A stretch of 64,000 nt of DNA, taken from positions 310,001-374,000 of the forward strand of contig OZ242004.1 in assembly GCA_965204685.1 (NCBI GenBank), in the 5' to 3' direction. How positions within the stretch are numbered: position 1 is the first letter of the stretch; the number at the start of each line of letters is the position of its first letter. A program made the translations under genes and the position numbers. The DNA is from Bin87 sp965204685 (GTDB taxonomy: Bacteria; Chloroflexota; Dehalococcoidia; Lucifugimonadales; UBA3495). Positions 31,994 to 40,067 of this stretch are shown in pieces. Below the pieces are notes generated by a model. That model was not told where the DNA came from and made no database searches. It was given only the letters and a program-made list of their open reading frames with translations.

Positions 31994-32367
31994 ATGCATT
32001 ACGGAACTGTCAACAGATAGTTGGAACCGAGCGTTCCTCTCATTACGTTATACGTCAACAGCGGAGGAGAGAGCATAGACTTCACGATTGACACTGGGTT
32101 TACCGAGGAAATAGCCCTTCCACCTGACATTATTGAACAGTTGGACCTACCCAAGAAGAAGAAGACGTCGTACTGACGTTGGCGGACGGAACGGAACGCC
32201 CCCTTACCGTATACACCGGGTGGGTAGAGTGGCACGGCCAGGTCAGGGAAGTTGACGTTATCAGCGCAGATACAACGCCATCGCTGGGAATGAAAATGCT
32301 CGCCGGCAGCAACCTCAACTTTGACGCTGCTCCAGGCGGCGCAGTGATCATCACCGAACTGGCGTGA
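31994..32367 (+). pseudogene. Broken clan AA (retropepsin-like) aspartic protease gene
   Basis: Reading from ATG 31994 gives MHYGTVNR, then an in-frame TAG (32018-32020), then LEPSVPLITLYVNSGG and DFTIDTGFTEEIALPPDII with the D-T-G-F catalytic motif. That frame ends at TGA 32174-32176. The family continues one frame away from about 32152 (VVLTLADGTERPLTVYTGW, VEWHGQ, GMKMLAGSNLNFD) to the stop at 32367. Repairing TAG to CAG and shifting one base near the AAG run at 32153-32164 restores a typical protein of about 124 residues. Two independent lesions argue for a true pseudogene rather than one sequencing error. Confidence 0.85.
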
Positions 32368-32459
32368 GGCGACGCCATATTAAAACGGCCCTCCGCCGGG
32401 AGAACTGTGGTAATCTTGGCGCTAATAACGCTCGATAATCGTTATCAGGAGGATGAACG

Positions 32460-33899
32460 ATGTGCGCGATGCTGAAGAGCCGCAACGGGTTGACGGTTAC
32501 CACCAACTCCCCGGCCGCGGCTGACCTTTACCAGGAAGGCCTGGACCTGGTTCTTTCCCAGAACTACGGCCCCGACGCCAAGCTCGAGGCGGCGCTGGAG
32601 ACAGACGAGGGGTTCGCCATGGCCCACGTCGTCCAGGCGTACGTCCTGCACTTGCAGACCAACGTTCCGGCCGCCCGTGCCGCAGCGGAAAAGGCAGTCG
32701 AACTGTCCGCCGGTTGCTCCCGGGAAGAGCAGCAGATCGCCCGGATCGTGCACTCCTTCACCCACGGCAAGGGCACTGAGGCCATCGGCCTGGTCCACGA
32801 GCACTTGGACGAATTCCCCACGGACACGCTGGCTATGCGCGTCGCCCAGCGCCTGTACATGCTCGGCTGCTTCGGCGCCGGCGTACCGGACTTTCCCAAC
32901 CACCTGATGGCGATGATGAACAAGGTCGCGCCGGCCAACGGCGACGACTGGGCCTTCCTCGGCCAGTACGCCTTTGCGCACCACGAGACCAACCAGCCGG
33001 AGAAGGCCATGGACCTGGCCACCCGCTCGCTGGAGGGCAACCCGCAGAACGCGGTCGCCAGCCACTCCGTCACCCACTCCTACTTCGAGCAGGGTGACGC
33101 CGCCAACGGCGGTCGGTGGCTGGGCGACTGGCTGGACGGGTGGGACCGGCGTGCCTCGTACAACACGCACCTGTCGTGGCACCTGGCCCTGTTCGAACTG
33201 GCGCAAGGACGTTACAACCAGGCGCTGGACCTGTACGAGACTCACATCCGCCCCGGCGTCCAGGCTCGGAACCTGGCGAACCTGCAGGACGCAGCCTCGT
33301 TGATATGGCGCTTGCAGATCTATTCCGGCGAAGAGCCGGGCAAGCCCTGGGGCGAAGTGCGCGACATGGCGCTGCCGGCTGCCGAAACTCCGGGACCGGC
33401 TTTCCGCGACTGCCACGCCGCGCTGGCCTTTGCCGGCGCCGGGGACGCGGAGTCCACCCAAAAGTTCGTCGACCGGGTAAAGGCCCAGGGCGAGAAAGGC
33501 GACGACCTGTCCCGCGAGATGGTGCTGCCCATCGCTTTGGGCGCGGCAGCCTTTGCGGCCGGAGACTACGACGAGGCCGCCGACCTCATGGGTCCCACCT
33601 ATCCCATGCTCGCCCGCATCGGCGGCAGCCACGCCCAGCGCGAGGTGTTCGAGGACACCCTGCTGGAGACTTATATCCGCGCCGGCCGCTACGACGATGC
33701 CAAGGCCATGCTCGACGAACGGCTGTCCCGGCGCTCCTCGGTGCGGGACACCTACTGGATGGGCCGGCTCGAAGCCGAAGCGGTGCAGGGCAACCCCGAG
33801 GCATCGCGTCAGCTGATGGCACAGGCGCGCGCGGCCTGGGCCGATACAGCGGACGAAGCCGCGGCGGAGATGCAGCGGCTGGCGTTGGCGGCTGACTAG
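32460..33899 (+). CDS. Tetratricopeptide-repeat protein, TTC38-like
   Basis: This 479-residue soluble alpha-helical repeat protein resembles eukaryotic and bacterial TTC38. It opens with SPAAADLYQEGLDLVLSQNYG. TPR-like helices follow throughout (AMAHVVQAYVLHLQ, AAEKAVELSAG, HLSWHLALFELAQGRYNQAL, PIALGAAAFAAGDYDEAADL). AGGAGG precedes ATG 32460. No signal peptide. It probably acts as a protein-binding scaffold; partner unknown. A rho-independent terminator follows at 33931. Confidence 0.85.
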   Translation: MCAMLKSRNGLTVTTNSPAAADLYQEGLDLVLSQNYGPDAKLEAALETDEGFAMAHVVQAYVLHLQTNVPAARAAAEKAVELSAGCSREEQQIARIVHSFTHGKGTEAIGLVHEHLDEFPTDTLAMRVAQRLYMLGCFGAGVPDFPNHLMAMMNKVAPANGDDWAFLGQYAFAHHETNQPEKAMDLATRSLEGNPQNAVASHSVTHSYFEQGDAANGGRWLGDWLDGWDRRASYNTHLSWHLALFELAQGRYNQALDLYETHIRPGVQARNLANLQDAASLIWRLQIYSGEEPGKPWGEVRDMALPAAETPGPAFRDCHAALAFAGAGDAESTQKFVDRVKAQGEKGDDLSREMVLPIALGAAAFAAGDYDEAADLMGPTYPMLARIGGSHAQREVFEDTLLETYIRAGRYDDAKAMLDERLSRRSSVRDTYWMGRLEAEAVQGNPEASRQLMAQARAAWADTADEAAAEMQRLALAAD

Positions 33900-33930
33900 A
33901 CCTACATCCCAACTCTCAACGAAAACGAAC

Positions 33931-33963
33931 GAGGGCGGGTTTTGCACCCGCCCTCAATTTTTT
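33931..33963. terminator. Rho-independent terminator between convergent genes
   Basis: A 10-bp GC-rich stem (33931-33940 with 33946-33955), a TTTGC loop and a run of T from 33958. It ends the TPR gene on the plus strand and may also serve the FmdB gene on the minus strand. Confidence 0.85.
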
Positions 33964-33982
33964 CGCCTGGCGTTGCGACCGG

Positions 33983-34228
33983 TCAGTGGCCGCAGCCGCA
34001 GAACCCGCCGTGTGAGTGTCCGCCGCCTATGGGCGCAGGCATCGGCGAACCGCCGAGGTCGGACATGTCGCTGGCGAAGCTGTCGCCCTTGCTGACCGCC
34101 GCGAAAACGGAGATGGCGCGCTTGGCCGGCTGCTCGCAGTGGGGGCAGTCGGCACCGGTGGCGGACATGGGCTGCAACTTTTCGAACTTGTGGCCGCAGG
34201 TCGTGCAGGCGTACTCATAAATAGGCAT
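33983..34228 (-). CDS. FmdB-family zinc-ribbon protein with His/Cys tail
   Basis: This 81-residue protein begins MPIYEYACTTCGHKFE, and CPHCEQPAKR completes the FmdB zinc ribbon (two CxxC pairs). After a Gly/Ser linker the C terminus HSHGGFCGCGH adds three His and two Cys, which could bind another metal ion. FmdB-family proteins are annotated as regulators but are poorly understood. It faces the Fur-family gene across a 287-bp gap, at the edge of the metal-related cluster 33983-38197. Confidence 0.88.
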   Translation of the reverse strand: MPIYEYACTTCGHKFEKLQPMSATGADCPHCEQPAKRAISVFAAVSKGDSFASDMSDLGGSPMPAPIGGGHSHGGFCGCGH

Positions 34229-34322
34229 AACAGGCTCCCGCAGAGATGATGGTCAGAATATACGCCCGGCAGCACGCGAGCGTCAAGGTTGCCCCTCAGG
34301 CCCCACACGCCTACCCGCTTTG

Positions 34323-34350
34323 TCATTGCGAGCGCAGCGTGGCAATCTCG
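34323..34350. repeat. Dispersed palindromic element (TCATTGCGAG type)
   Basis: The sequence begins TCATTGCGAGCGCAGCG and ends GGCAATCTCG; ATTGC and GCAAT form the arms. Elements of this form are widespread short repeats in many bacterial genomes. It is the only copy seen here. It lies in the gap between the FmdB and Fur-family genes. Confidence 0.55.
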
Positions 34351-34487
34351 TTGCGGCCACGGTCGCCGCCTCTATCCTGCCCATCCATGCAAATTCACCT
34401 CCTCCCGGCAAAGAGGAAGTCCATAGCCATAAGACCCCATTCTGATGGCGGATCAATTCTGTCCGATGTTGACACTCCCGCAACGCG

Positions 34488-34514
34488 ATGATAGCCTCCG
34501 AGACGGAGTATCAT
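34488..34514 (+). promoter_or_regulatory. Dyad overlapping the ribosome-binding site of the Fur-family gene
   Basis: ATGATA (34488) and TATCAT (34509) flank CTCCG (34496-34500) and CGGAG (34504-34508). The CGGAG arm is the Shine-Dalgarno sequence for ATG 34516. The dyad could be a protein operator (the ATGATA half matches sites at 35041-35117) or an RNA hairpin that hides the ribosome-binding site. A TTGACA hexamer at 34469-34474 may be the -35 of the promoter. Confidence 0.5.
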
Positions 34515-34515
34515 T

Positions 34516-34983
34516 ATGGTCGCAACCACTCCCAGGCATTCCGGACATGAACATCCCCGACCTCGCTCCGCCGCAGTGGTGGACGACATCGTCGCTCAAT
34601 TAAGCGACCTGGGTTACCGGGACACCGAGCCTAGACGCCTGGTCATCAGCGCCGTAGCCGCCCAGGGTCGGCCCTTCACCGCCGAGGAACTCTGCGCCGC
34701 CTTGCCCTGCGTCGGCCGGGCTACCGTATATCGGGGTTTGCGCCTGCTGGTGGAAACCGATCAAGTGTGCCGGGTCCTGCTGGAAGACCGTGAACTGCGC
34801 TACCAACTCAGCCACCAGGGACACCACCATCACTTGCTGTGCGCCGTATGCGGAGCGTCGGCGGACCTGGAAGGATGCGACGTGGAGGACATGCTCCGCG
34901 AAGCCGCTGTCGCGGCGGGGTTCAAAATGAGCGGCCACTGGCTGGAAGTATACGGCCGCTGCGGCGAATGCGCCGAGGACTGA
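34516..34983 (+). CDS. Fur-family metalloregulator, probably Zur-like
   Basis: This 155-residue repressor has a winged helix at about 25-85 (DTEPRRLVISAVAAQGRPFTAEEL, VGRATVYRGLRLLVET) and a dimerisation/metal domain with QGHHHHLLCAVCG (H103-106, C109, C112) and C149-G-E-C152, the structural zinc site. Such proteins repress metal-uptake genes when loaded with metal. The next gene is a zinc-binding lipoprotein and the gap holds repeated GATAC dyads, so zinc sensing is the best inference. Fe or Mn specificity is not excluded by sequence. Confidence 0.85.
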   Translation: MVATTPRHSGHEHPRPRSAAVVDDIVAQLSDLGYRDTEPRRLVISAVAAQGRPFTAEELCAALPCVGRATVYRGLRLLVETDQVCRVLLEDRELRYQLSHQGHHHHLLCAVCGASADLEGCDVEDMLREAAVAAGFKMSGHWLEVYGRCGECAED

Positions 34984-35040
34984 TCAGTCCCCATTTTATT
35001 TCGGCGACCTGATTGATGCTCCATATCTTTTATCCCATAC

Positions 35041-35117
35041 ATTGATACGCAGTATCTCTATTCGCGTTCAAATGATACACGCTGTCATTGCCGCGTTTTA
35101 TTGATACAGCGTATTGA
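35041..35117 (+). promoter_or_regulatory. Three clustered dyads, candidate Zur-type operators
   Basis: GATACGCAGTATC at 35044-35056 is a perfect 13-base palindrome. AATGA(9)TCATT at 35071-35089 contains ATGATAC. GATACAGCGTATT at 35103-35115 is a near-palindrome. All contain the half-site GATAC and lie 40-115 nt before the zinc-protein start and 60-130 nt after the Fur-family stop, the expected place for metal-dependent repression. Confidence 0.55.
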
Positions 35118-35157
35118 TGATACCGACAATCGACAACGACGACAACGGAGACAACCG

Positions 35158-37461
35158 ATGAACCCACCTTTCCAACCACCTCTGGCCTTTGCCAGGATTT
35201 TCTCGCTGCGGCCGGCCCTGGCGCTGTTTATCGCGCTGGCGGCAATTGCGCTGCTGCTGACGGCCTGCGGGGGCGAAGAGCCGGACCTCCCTCCGTCCGG
35301 TGATTCGTCCGCCGCAGGTTCCGCACCCGCAGTGGCGGCCTCAGCCGCCCAGCCAACCACGGCGCCGGCCGCGCCAGCAGCACCGGCAGCTCCCGGGTCT
35401 ACGGCGAATGAGCCTGCGCAGACGGAGCCGCTGAAGGTGGTTGCCGGAAACGTCGTCCTCGCGGACCTGGTGAGCCAGGTGGGCGGAGATTTGGTGCGGG
35501 TGGATACCTTAGTCGCCGCCGGCGCTGACGCCCACACCTGGCAGAGCACGCCCAGAGACAGCGTGCGCATCGCAGAGGCGGATCTCGTGGTCAGCAACGG
35601 CGCGGGCCTTTCCGCCCAAGTGGAGGACCTGATCGAAAACGCTGTCTCCGGCGACGCTGTTCAAGTGGTCGCGTCGGAAGGACTGGAACCACAGGAACTC
35701 GTCGAATTGCCCTTCCCCGAAGGCGACCACCATGATCACGCGATGGAGCACGAAGACGAACACGGCGCCGAACTCGCCGGCCGCTTGCTCATCGGCGACG
35801 GCGAAACCGGCGCCCTCTCCGTCATCGACCTGGAGACCGGTCACGTCCACCAGGATGAGTTCGACCTCGGTTCCCGCGCCGGCCGCATCTACCCCACCAG
35901 GAGCGGACGCTTTGCCATCGCCGTCTCCAGCGACGCCAACGCCGTCAACATCGTCGACGGCGGCATGTACCTCGAAGAACACGGCGACCACTTCGACCTC
36001 ATTGAACGAGACGTCAGCCTCCTGGGGATCAACCTCACCGGCGACCGTCCCGTCCACATGTACGTCGGCGGCGAGTGGGCCACCGTGTACTACGACGGCT
36101 CCGGCGACTTTGCCCTCATCAACGAACACGAACTGGAAGAGGAAGGCGCTTCCTACGATCCCATCGTGCTCAACGCCGGACCCCAGCACGGCGCCGTCAT
36201 CCCTCTGGAAGACGACCTCTTCGCCGTGTCACTTCAACACCCGGACTATGCCCAGAACCCCGAAGAATACCGCCTCCCCATCGGCGCCGAAATCTGGGAC
36301 CTGCAAGGCAACTCCCTGCACCGCGCCGAAGGCTGCCCCGATCTCCACGGCGACGCCGGCAACGGCCACATGGCCGTCTTCGGCTGCACCGGCGGCGTCC
36401 TCATGGTCGAAGCCCACGACGGCCACTACGAAGATGCCTTCATCCCCGCTCCGGCCGGATCACCCGACGACTTCCGTCTGACCTCCGTCTGGGGCTACTA
36501 CGGTCTCGACCACTTTTTCGCCCTGGGTTCCGCCGTCGGCCTGTACGTGGTCGAACCGGAAGAAGGCGCAATGGAACAGTTGATCCCGGCCAGCGAAGAC
36601 CTGCGGCCCATCCAGGTGGCCCTCAGCCACGACGGCGAATTGCTCATCGTCATCATGAGCGACGGCGAGGTTAGGCTGTACGAGGCCCACGATCTGGACC
36701 TGCTGGCATCATCATCCGACGTTCTGGGCGACGAGATCGATCCCAGCTTCTGGGCCCGACCCCACGTGGCCACGGCCCCGGGCCGCATCTTCATCACCGA
36801 CTCCGCCGCTGGCGAGGTGATCGCCCTGGACGCCCACGACCTGGAAGAAGCCGGACACTGGGAAGTCGCGGGCAAGCCCACCAAGATCGCTTTTGTCGGC
36901 ATCCTCGGCGAGGGAGACCATCCCGAAGAAGGCCACGACGACCATGACCACGGCGAGGGTGACCCCCACTTCTGGCAGAATCCGCGCATGGTGGTCCATT
37001 ACGTGAACCAGATCACCAACGGGTTGGTCGAGGCCGACCCGGACAACGCGGCAACCTACCTGGACAACGCGGCGGCGTACATCGAGGAACTGGAGGCCCT
37101 GGACGCCTACATCGCCGACGCGATGGCTTCGATACCCGCAGACCACCGGGTGATGGTGACCTTCCATGATGCCTTCGGGTACTTCGGCACGCGATACGAC
37201 GTGGAGGTACAGGCCTTCGTCGGCGCCCACGCCGAAGACGTTTCGCCCGACGACATCGCCAACGTCCTGGAACTGGTGGAGGACCGTGGCCTGCCCGCCG
37301 TATTCGCAGAACCCCAATTCTCCGCCGACGCCCTGGAACAGGTTGCCCGGGACACCGGCATCCAGGTCGGCATCATCCGCTCGCTGCCGGACGACGAATA
37401 TTCGGATTACATCAGCATGATGCAGGCCAACGCGGACCAGTTGGCGCAAATGCTGCGGTGA
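35158..37461 (+). CDS. Zinc-binding ABC-type lipoprotein with inserted beta-propeller (AztC-AztD-like fusion)
   Basis: This 767-residue lipoprotein has signal ALLLTACGG with lipidated Cys37 and a Pro/Ala linker. It is a cluster 9 (ZnuA-like) solute-binding protein in two pieces. The N lobe covers about 92-188 (VVAGNVVLADLVSQVGGDLV, ligand H126 in ADAHTW). The C lobe covers about 600-767 (ligands H604 in DPHFWQNP, H670 in TFHDAFGYFG, E718 in FAEPQFS). Between H126 and H604, where ZnuA proteins have a short His-rich loop, sit His-rich segment 189-202, a propeller of about 375 residues (GRLLIGDGETGALSVIDLE onward) and a second His-rich segment 583-604. The propeller resembles AztD, a periplasmic zinc chaperone. 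Start 35158 has GGAG upstream. No transporter permease or ATPase gene is adjacent. Confidence 0.88.
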   Translation: MNPPFQPPLAFARIFSLRPALALFIALAAIALLLTACGGEEPDLPPSGDSSAAGSAPAVAASAAQPTTAPAAPAAPAAPGSTANEPAQTEPLKVVAGNVVLADLVSQVGGDLVRVDTLVAAGADAHTWQSTPRDSVRIAEADLVVSNGAGLSAQVEDLIENAVSGDAVQVVASEGLEPQELVELPFPEGDHHDHAMEHEDEHGAELAGRLLIGDGETGALSVIDLETGHVHQDEFDLGSRAGRIYPTRSGRFAIAVSSDANAVNIVDGGMYLEEHGDHFDLIERDVSLLGINLTGDRPVHMYVGGEWATVYYDGSGDFALINEHELEEEGASYDPIVLNAGPQHGAVIPLEDDLFAVSLQHPDYAQNPEEYRLPIGAEIWDLQGNSLHRAEGCPDLHGDAGNGHMAVFGCTGGVLMVEAHDGHYEDAFIPAPAGSPDDFRLTSVWGYYGLDHFFALGSAVGLYVVEPEEGAMEQLIPASEDLRPIQVALSHDGELLIVIMSDGEVRLYEAHDLDLLASSSDVLGDEIDPSFWARPHVATAPGRIFITDSAAGEVIALDAHDLEEAGHWEVAGKPTKIAFVGILGEGDHPEEGHDDHDHGEGDPHFWQNPRMVVHYVNQITNGLVEADPDNAATYLDNAAAYIEELEALDAYIADAMASIPADHRVMVTFHDAFGYFGTRYDVEVQAFVGAHAEDVSPDDIANVLELVEDRGLPAVFAEPQFSADALEQVARDTGIQVGIIRSLPDDEYSDYISMMQANADQLAQMLR

Positions 37462-37489
37462 CCCACGCCACGAACTCCCGGTTTACGAT

Positions 37490-37519
37490 CTGGGGGCTTT
37501 CCGGAGCCCCCAGATTTTT
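37490..37519 (+). terminator. Rho-independent terminator after the zinc-protein gene
   Basis: Stem CTGGGGGCT (37490-37498) with AGCCCCCAG (37505-37513), then ATTTTT. It separates the zinc-binding protein gene from the SOD-like gene. Confidence 0.85.
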
Positions 37520-37615
37520 GTATTTTCGCCCAAATCGCTACAATAACTGCGCCCGGTGCTGTCGATTAGCGTTTATATTGTCACGGCGTATATTGCTGTC
37601 AACGGAGGGCCACCA

Positions 37616-38197
37616 ATGAGTCGCAATGTCACCACCGGGATAATTGTGGCGTTCATTGCCGCGGCGATAGTCGCAATCCTGGTGCTCATACTCCTGCTGA
37701 CCAATCGGGCTGCGTCGACTCACGCCGACCTTTCCGCTACGGCGTCCATGGCATCCCAGTCCGGCGACGCAATAGGGACGGTCAGGTTCCAGCAACATGA
37801 CGACGTCGTGGTTATCGCCTTGGACGTAAGCGGAGTTGCCCCGGGCGGTCACGCGGTTGCCATCCACGCGGCAGGTAGCTGTTCTCCCGATTTTGCCGCG
37901 GCCGGAGACCATTTTGAGGCTGTGCCTGCCCGGGCCGGCTTCGTTCACCCCAACTGGAAATCCGACCCAGTTCACGGAGAGCACGGCGGCGACTTGCCCA
38001 ACATCTACGCCCACGCCGATGGATCCGCCCGGGCCGATTTCGTAACCGATGGGTTCACCCTCAGAGTGGGCCACGACCACTCAATATTTGACGCCGACGG
38101 CGCGGCCATCGTGATCCACGAATTTCCCCAGGATTACGGCGGCGCTGAAGGCGATACCGGGGCACGGATCGCCTGCGGCGTGATCGAACGCAACTGA
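37616..38197 (+). CDS. Membrane-anchored Cu/Zn superoxide dismutase-like protein missing a copper ligand
   Basis: This 193-residue protein starts at ATG 37616, with GGAGGG upstream. An uncleaved N-terminal anchor (IIVAFIAAAIVAILVLILLL) is followed by a Cu/Zn SOD fold: GGHAVAIHAAGSC, AAGDHFEAV, VHGEHGGDLPNIYAHADG and AAIVIHEFPQDYG. In active SODs the first motif reads H-x-x-H-x-H-x-x-x-x-C. Here the middle His, a copper ligand, is Ala. The bridging His (DHF), zinc-side His and Asp (EHGGD) and the last copper His (VIHEF) look present. It may be a zinc-only or weakly copper-binding relative. Confidence 0.85.
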   Translation: MSRNVTTGIIVAFIAAAIVAILVLILLLTNRAASTHADLSATASMASQSGDAIGTVRFQQHDDVVVIALDVSGVAPGGHAVAIHAAGSCSPDFAAAGDHFEAVPARAGFVHPNWKSDPVHGEHGGDLPNIYAHADGSARADFVTDGFTLRVGHDHSIFDADGAAIVIHEFPQDYGGAEGDTGARIACGVIERN

Positions 38198-38199
38198 TA

Positions 38200-38241
38200 G
38201 GGTCCGTGGCGGGCCAACCTTGTGTCGCCGCTCACGGACCC
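38200..38241 (+). terminator. Possible hairpin after the SOD-like gene
   Basis: GGGTCCGTG (38200-38208) can pair with CACGGACCC (38233-38241) across a 24-base loop, starting just after the SOD-like stop. No T-run follows, so a terminator role is uncertain. Confidence 0.3.
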
Positions 38242-38387
38242 GCCGGGCGTATCCAGCGGCGCTCCCCAACCTGAAGCAGCTAATCGACTGGTACTCGCTT
38301 TGCTGCTGGATGGCAGCATGTCCGTGCTGCGCAACCGGGGGCGTTTTAGAGAGGACGGCACGCTCCACGCCGTCAAGTAGCGACCAT

Positions 38388-39170
38388 CTATTGGGCCGTA
38401 TAGCCCCCATCGATCACCAACTCGCTGCCGGTCATGAAGGACGATTCCTCCGAGGCCAGGAACAGCACTCCGTAGGCGATGTCGTCCACGGTCCCGATGC
38501 GGCCGATGGGAGTGGCGTCGACACGTAGCTGGCGCTGCTCCGGGTCGGACATCGTCCGCGCTGTCATCGCCGTGTCGATAAACCCCGGGTGAACCGAGTT
38601 ACAGCGGATATTCTCGTCAGCATACTGCACGGCGGTGGACTTGGTCAGCAGCCGCACAGCGCCCTTGGAACTGGCGTAGGCTGAACCGGCCCCGGACCCG
38701 GGCCGCGTGGCGATCATCCCCGCGATGGACGAGATATTGACGATGGAACCACCGCCCGCAGTGCGCATGGCCGGTATGGCGGCGCGGGTGCCCAGGAAGA
38801 CGCCCTTGCCGTTCACGTCCATGATCTGATCCCAAACCTCCGTGGGCGCTTCGTGGATGCGCGGCGCGTTGACGCCGCCGACGCTGGTGCCTCCAATACC
38901 CGCGTTATTCACCAGGATGTCCAGCTTGCCGTAACGATTGACCGCTTGGGTCACGGCCTCGGCCCACTGGTCCGCGTCCGTCACGTCCAGGTGAACATAA
39001 GTAGCCTGGCCTCCCAGCTCTCGGATCTCGGCCTCCAGCTTCATCCCGTCATCGTCGAGAATGTCACCGATGACCACGGCGGCCCCCTCCTGTGCAAACA
39101 GCCTGGCCTCAGCAGCGCCCTGCCCTCGAGCGCCGCCGCTGATCAGGGCAACTTTTCCTTCCAGTCGCAT
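38388..39170 (-). CDS. Short-chain dehydrogenase/reductase (SDR)
   Basis: This 260-residue classical SDR has GKVALISGGARGQGAAEA (NAD(P)-binding Gly motif), GDILDDDG after the second strand (an acidic residue there favours NAD), LVNNAGIGG, IVNISSIAGM with the catalytic Ser region, and YASSKGAV (Tyr-x-x-x-Lys). The C terminus EESSFMTGSELVIDGGYTAQ is typical. GGGAGG precedes ATG 39170. Substrate unknown. Confidence 0.93.
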   Translation of the reverse strand: MRLEGKVALISGGARGQGAAEARLFAQEGAAVVIGDILDDDGMKLEAEIRELGGQATYVHLDVTDADQWAEAVTQAVNRYGKLDILVNNAGIGGTSVGGVNAPRIHEAPTEVWDQIMDVNGKGVFLGTRAAIPAMRTAGGGSIVNISSIAGMIATRPGSGAGSAYASSKGAVRLLTKSTAVQYADENIRCNSVHPGFIDTAMTARTMSDPEQRQLRVDATPIGRIGTVDDIAYGVLFLASEESSFMTGSELVIDGGYTAQ

Positions 39171-39304
39171 GTCGAACCTCCCTTGTTGTGATGTCGATCC
39201 TGCCGCTCATAGTAACCCAATGAGCTACAACCCGGCAGTAAGTCAGTCCGGCAATCGGGTACAATCAACGTAGCCGCAGCGCAGGCCGCCGGGAGGAACA
39301 TCGG

Positions 39305-40042
39305 ATGACCACTCCACAAGCCGAAACCGGGCCAGCCACGGAACCGGAACAGTGGGAGCCATACCCCCATCTGGAAAAAGAAGAAAAGGATATGCAGCAA
39401 CGCCCGGTTGAACTTGACCTGATCGTCAAACTGCGCTCTGCCCTTATCCCCGGCTACTACTATCCTCACCATCCTCGCATCCTGATCGGCAGCGAGATCC
39501 CGATTTACTACGGCGAGCGGGACCCGGTTACCGGCCGGTTTCCCAACATCCGCCCCGACATACTCATCACCCTCAACGTGGATACCGACGCCATTTGGCG
39601 CCGCGTCGGGTACGACCCTATACAGAACGGCAAGCCCCCGGACGTGGTGGTTGAAATCGCCTCGCCCAGCACCCATCGCATTGATTCGGGTCGCAAGCGT
39701 GACATCTACGAGATGCTAGGCGTTCCCGAGTACTGGCGCTTTGACCCCACCGGCGGCGAGATGTTCGGAAAGGCGGTTATCGGCGAGCAGCTTGTAGGCG
39801 GGCAATATCAACGCCTGCCCCTGCTGCGCTACGACAGCGACGTCGTGGGCTCCACCAGCCCCCTGCTGAACCTGAACTTCCGCTACCGGGGGAACGAGCT
39901 GTTCACCATCCACGACCCGGAAACCGGACGGGAATACGAACACCCGGAGCAGGCAAGCGCCCGCCTGCGGGAAAGCCACCTCGCAGCCGAACAAGAAGTC
40001 GCCCGGCTCCGGGAAGAAAACCGCCGCCTGCGGGAAAGCTGA
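39305..40042 (+). CDS. Uma2-family endonuclease-like protein with C-terminal coiled coil
   Basis: This 245-residue Uma2/DUF820 protein has IRPDILITLNVD, PPDVVVEIASPSTHRIDSGRK (D-x-x-x-E-x-A, so Lys is displaced to RKRDIYE), and GVPEYWRFDPTGGE. The C-terminal 35 residues are a coiled coil (AAEQEVARLREENRRLRES). It is closely similar in layout to 62551-63240 and different from the tandem trio at 17186-18866. It stands alone between the SDR and lactonase-like genes. Confidence 0.88.
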   Translation: MTTPQAETGPATEPEQWEPYPHLEKEEKDMQQRPVELDLIVKLRSALIPGYYYPHHPRILIGSEIPIYYGERDPVTGRFPNIRPDILITLNVDTDAIWRRVGYDPIQNGKPPDVVVEIASPSTHRIDSGRKRDIYEMLGVPEYWRFDPTGGEMFGKAVIGEQLVGGQYQRLPLLRYDSDVVGSTSPLLNLNFRYRGNELFTIHDPETGREYEHPEQASARLRESHLAAEQEVARLREENRRLRES

Positions 40043-40067
40043 CGGCGGCGGTTACCCGGACAGTCGC

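Noticed and set aside
32140..32180. Programmed -1 frameshift in the aspartic protease gene
   Set aside because: The AAG run could slip, but the separate in-frame TAG at 32018 makes regulated expression unlikely. Pseudogene is the simpler reading.
32445..33947. A 500-codon minus-strand frame opposite the TPR gene
   Set aside because: Antisense shadow of a well-supported gene; no recognisable motif.
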